Shown piece after piece: positions 15,264 to 16,708 of a stretch of 16,708 nucleotides of DNA; position 1 is the first letter of the stretch, and each line of letters starts with the position of its first letter. Below the pieces are notes generated by a model that worked only from the letters and a program-made list of their open reading frames with translations, was not told where the DNA came from and searched no databases. Source of the DNA: an uncultured Bacilli bacterium (GTDB taxonomy: Bacteria > Bacillota_I > Bacilli_A > RF39 > UBA660); contig CANQLF010000060.1 of assembly GCA_947624635.1 (NCBI GenBank), forward strand, positions 1 through 16,708. The letters run 5' to 3'. The translations under genes and the position numbers were made by a program.

Positions 15264-16708
15264 ATGCGAGGTAATAGAGGAAATTTTATAAATAGATTAA
15301 TAGATAAATTTAAAAGATTTTTAAAACAAAGAAAAATAAAAAAAGAAAAGTTAATTGAGAAAAAGAAGTTAGAAGTAAAAGAAAAAGATATAAAAAAGAA
15401 AAAAGAAGAAGAAGTAATAATTTATTTTATTAATCGAAAGAAGCTTAATAATAGTGTTAAATTAGACAATAAGAAAACTAATATAAAGATTGAAGTAAAA
15501 TTGCCTAAAGAACTTAAAAATAAAAAAGAAATTATTAAAAAAGTAGAAGTTCTAAATCAAATTAAATCTAAAAGTCAAGAAGTGGTAGAAGAAGAAAAAT
15601 CAATAGAAAATGTAAACATTAAAGAAGAAAAAGATAATAGTAAGACAGAAGATACTAAACAAATTAATATTATTCAAAAACAAAAAGAAAAAGAAAATGT
15701 AAAAATTAAAAATAAGAAAGATAAAAATAATATTCAGGAAATACAAAGTAAAACAGTATTCAATAATAAACCATATATAATTAAAAAACATAAACCTAAA
15801 AGAAAAGGTATTAAAGAAATAAATATAATAAAAGTTAAAAAGAAAACTAACAATAATATTAAATCCAATGATTTAATAAAAGAAATAAATAAAATAATAA
15901 GTGCTAACAAAAAATTACTAAGCGATATTAAAAATGAAATAGCATCTATTGATTATGAACTTAATAAAACAAAAGATATTAAAAAAATTAACGAATTAGA
16001 AAATAAATTAAAAGAAATAAAATTAAAAATACAAAAAATAATTAATGAATTTTACTATATAAAAAATGGTAATTTAGATAAGCTTAAATATTCAAAATTA
16101 GAAATAATTATCAAAGATATTAAAAAAATTAATTCAAATATTAATTTTAATGATTTAATATCATTACCCAAATTAAATTTAGATTATTATAATGATATGA
16201 TAAATACTAAAATAAATAGTGATACTCTTGAAGATAAGATATACTATAAAAAGGAACTTATTAAGGATAAAAATAATATTTTTGATAAAGAAAAAAATGA
16301 ATTAAATAATTTAAAAATTATTAATTCAAGATTATCTAACCAAATAAATAAAAATAAGGATATAATAAAACATTTTAATGAAATGATAAAAAATATAGAA
16401 CCAGAAAAAATACTAATAATGCAACATAATTTTTTATCTAATATGTTAAGAAATACTGCTAATCTAATTGGTACATTTATAAGTATTCCATTTTTAAAGA
16501 GACCTAGCAATATTCCGTTATTTACTTTTGGATTATTTACTCTAAATAATTCCATAAGAAATATGAGAGCAATAAATTCTAAAAAACAAATAGTAAAATA
16601 TCTTCCAAGTAATGATTATGCCGATAAAATATTATATTATAAAAATAATTTTGATAGTGTAACATACTTAATTAGTGATACAATAACACAAATAGAATTT
16701 TTTAGAGA
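15264..16708 (+). CDS. Long Lys/Asn/Ile-rich coiled-coil protein (partial, runs off the window)
   Basis: An uninterrupted frame runs from the ATG at 15264 to the last base, at least 481 codons, with no stop. A TGA at 15252 closes the frame upstream and the next in-frame ATG is far away, so the start is well fixed; AGGCGG (15254-15259) is an imperfect binding site 4 nt before it. Residues 1 to about 60 are very basic (MRGNRGNFINRLIDKFKRF), and about 60-195 Lys/Glu-rich and probably disordered. About 203-272 and 329-386 have heptad-like patterns of coiled coils. At about 397-430 comes a hydrophobic region (LIGTFISIPFL, IPLFTFGLFTL) broken by KRP. No catalytic motif or Trp is seen. I do not recognise the family; a scaffold or membrane-attached role is only inference. 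Confidence 0.75.
   Translation, partial: MRGNRGNFINRLIDKFKRFLKQRKIKKEKLIEKKKLEVKEKDIKKKKEEEVIIYFINRKKLNNSVKLDNKKTNIKIEVKLPKELKNKKEIIKKVEVLNQIKSKSQEVVEEEKSIENVNIKEEKDNSKTEDTKQINIIQKQKEKENVKIKNKKDKNNIQEIQSKTVFNNKPYIIKKHKPKRKGIKEINIIKVKKKTNNNIKSNDLIKEINKIISANKKLLSDIKNEIASIDYELNKTKDIKKINELENKLKEIKLKIQKIINEFYYIKNGNLDKLKYSKLEIIIKDIKKINSNINFNDLISLPKLNLDYYNDMINTKINSDTLEDKIYYKKELIKDKNNIFDKEKNELNNLKIINSRLSNQINKNKDIIKHFNEMIKNIEPEKILIMQHNFLSNMLRNTANLIGTFISIPFLKRPSNIPLFTFGLFTLNNSIRNMRAINSKKQIVKYLPSNDYADKILYYKNNFDSVTYLISDTITQIEFFR

Noticed and set aside
16244..16555. 103-codon open frame on the minus strand near the window end
   Set aside because: Its hydrophobic, Phe/Ile/Leu-rich product is what antisense of Lys/Asn-rich coding DNA gives. 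The plus-strand frame continues unbroken through it.

Overview
The window is a complete S10-spc-alpha ribosomal protein cluster from a very AT-rich Gram-positive-type bacterium, followed by lineage-specific DNA. Gene order, strong AGGAGG-type ribosome binding sites, the zinc-ribbon form of S14 and a four-cysteine adenylate kinase LID all point to Bacillota, probably a Bacilli or Mollicutes-related (Mycoplasmatota-like) lineage. map ends with TGA only a few bases before infA, and all Trp codons I counted (about 18) are TGG. TGA is therefore most simply a stop codon here, unlike in classical mycoplasmas. I cannot name genus or species.

Layout. Positions 1-37 hold a hairpin that looks like the terminator of a gene before the window. 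Positions 108-137 hold a promoter with an A-rich upstream region, and about 144-270 a structured leader. From 271 to about 14.4 kb, 29 same-strand genes follow with short gaps or overlaps: rpsJ rplC rplD rplW rplB rpsS rplV rpsC rplP rpmC rpsQ rplN rplX rplE rpsN rpsH rplF rplR rpsE rplO secY adk map infA rpmJ rpsM rpsK rpoA rplQ. I saw no internal terminator. These genes build the ribosome (29 minus the five next named gives 24 ribosomal proteins), the Sec channel, adenylate kinase, methionine aminopeptidase, IF-1 and the RNA polymerase alpha subunit. rpmD (L30), normally between rpsE and rplO, is absent. A good intrinsic terminator at 14454-14484 closes the unit.

The end of rplQ is the strangest part of the operon. 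An in-frame TGA at 14396 interrupts L17, yet the next 22 codons still encode the conserved L17 C-terminus, up to a TAA that lies in the terminator stem.

After rplQ the usual Bacillota neighbours (ecfA1, ecfA2, ecfT, truA, rplM, rpsI) are missing. In their place are an orphan two-membrane-segment protein (14526-15071) with its own promoter, a short stretch with a possible broken mini-ORF, and a long Lys/Asn/Ile-rich coiled-coil gene that starts at 15264 and runs off the window end, at least 481 residues. I do not recognise either protein. Other oddities are an acidic tail on L3, a CxxC-bearing insertion in the S13 tail, and an adenylate kinase P-loop with two glycine-to-alanine changes.
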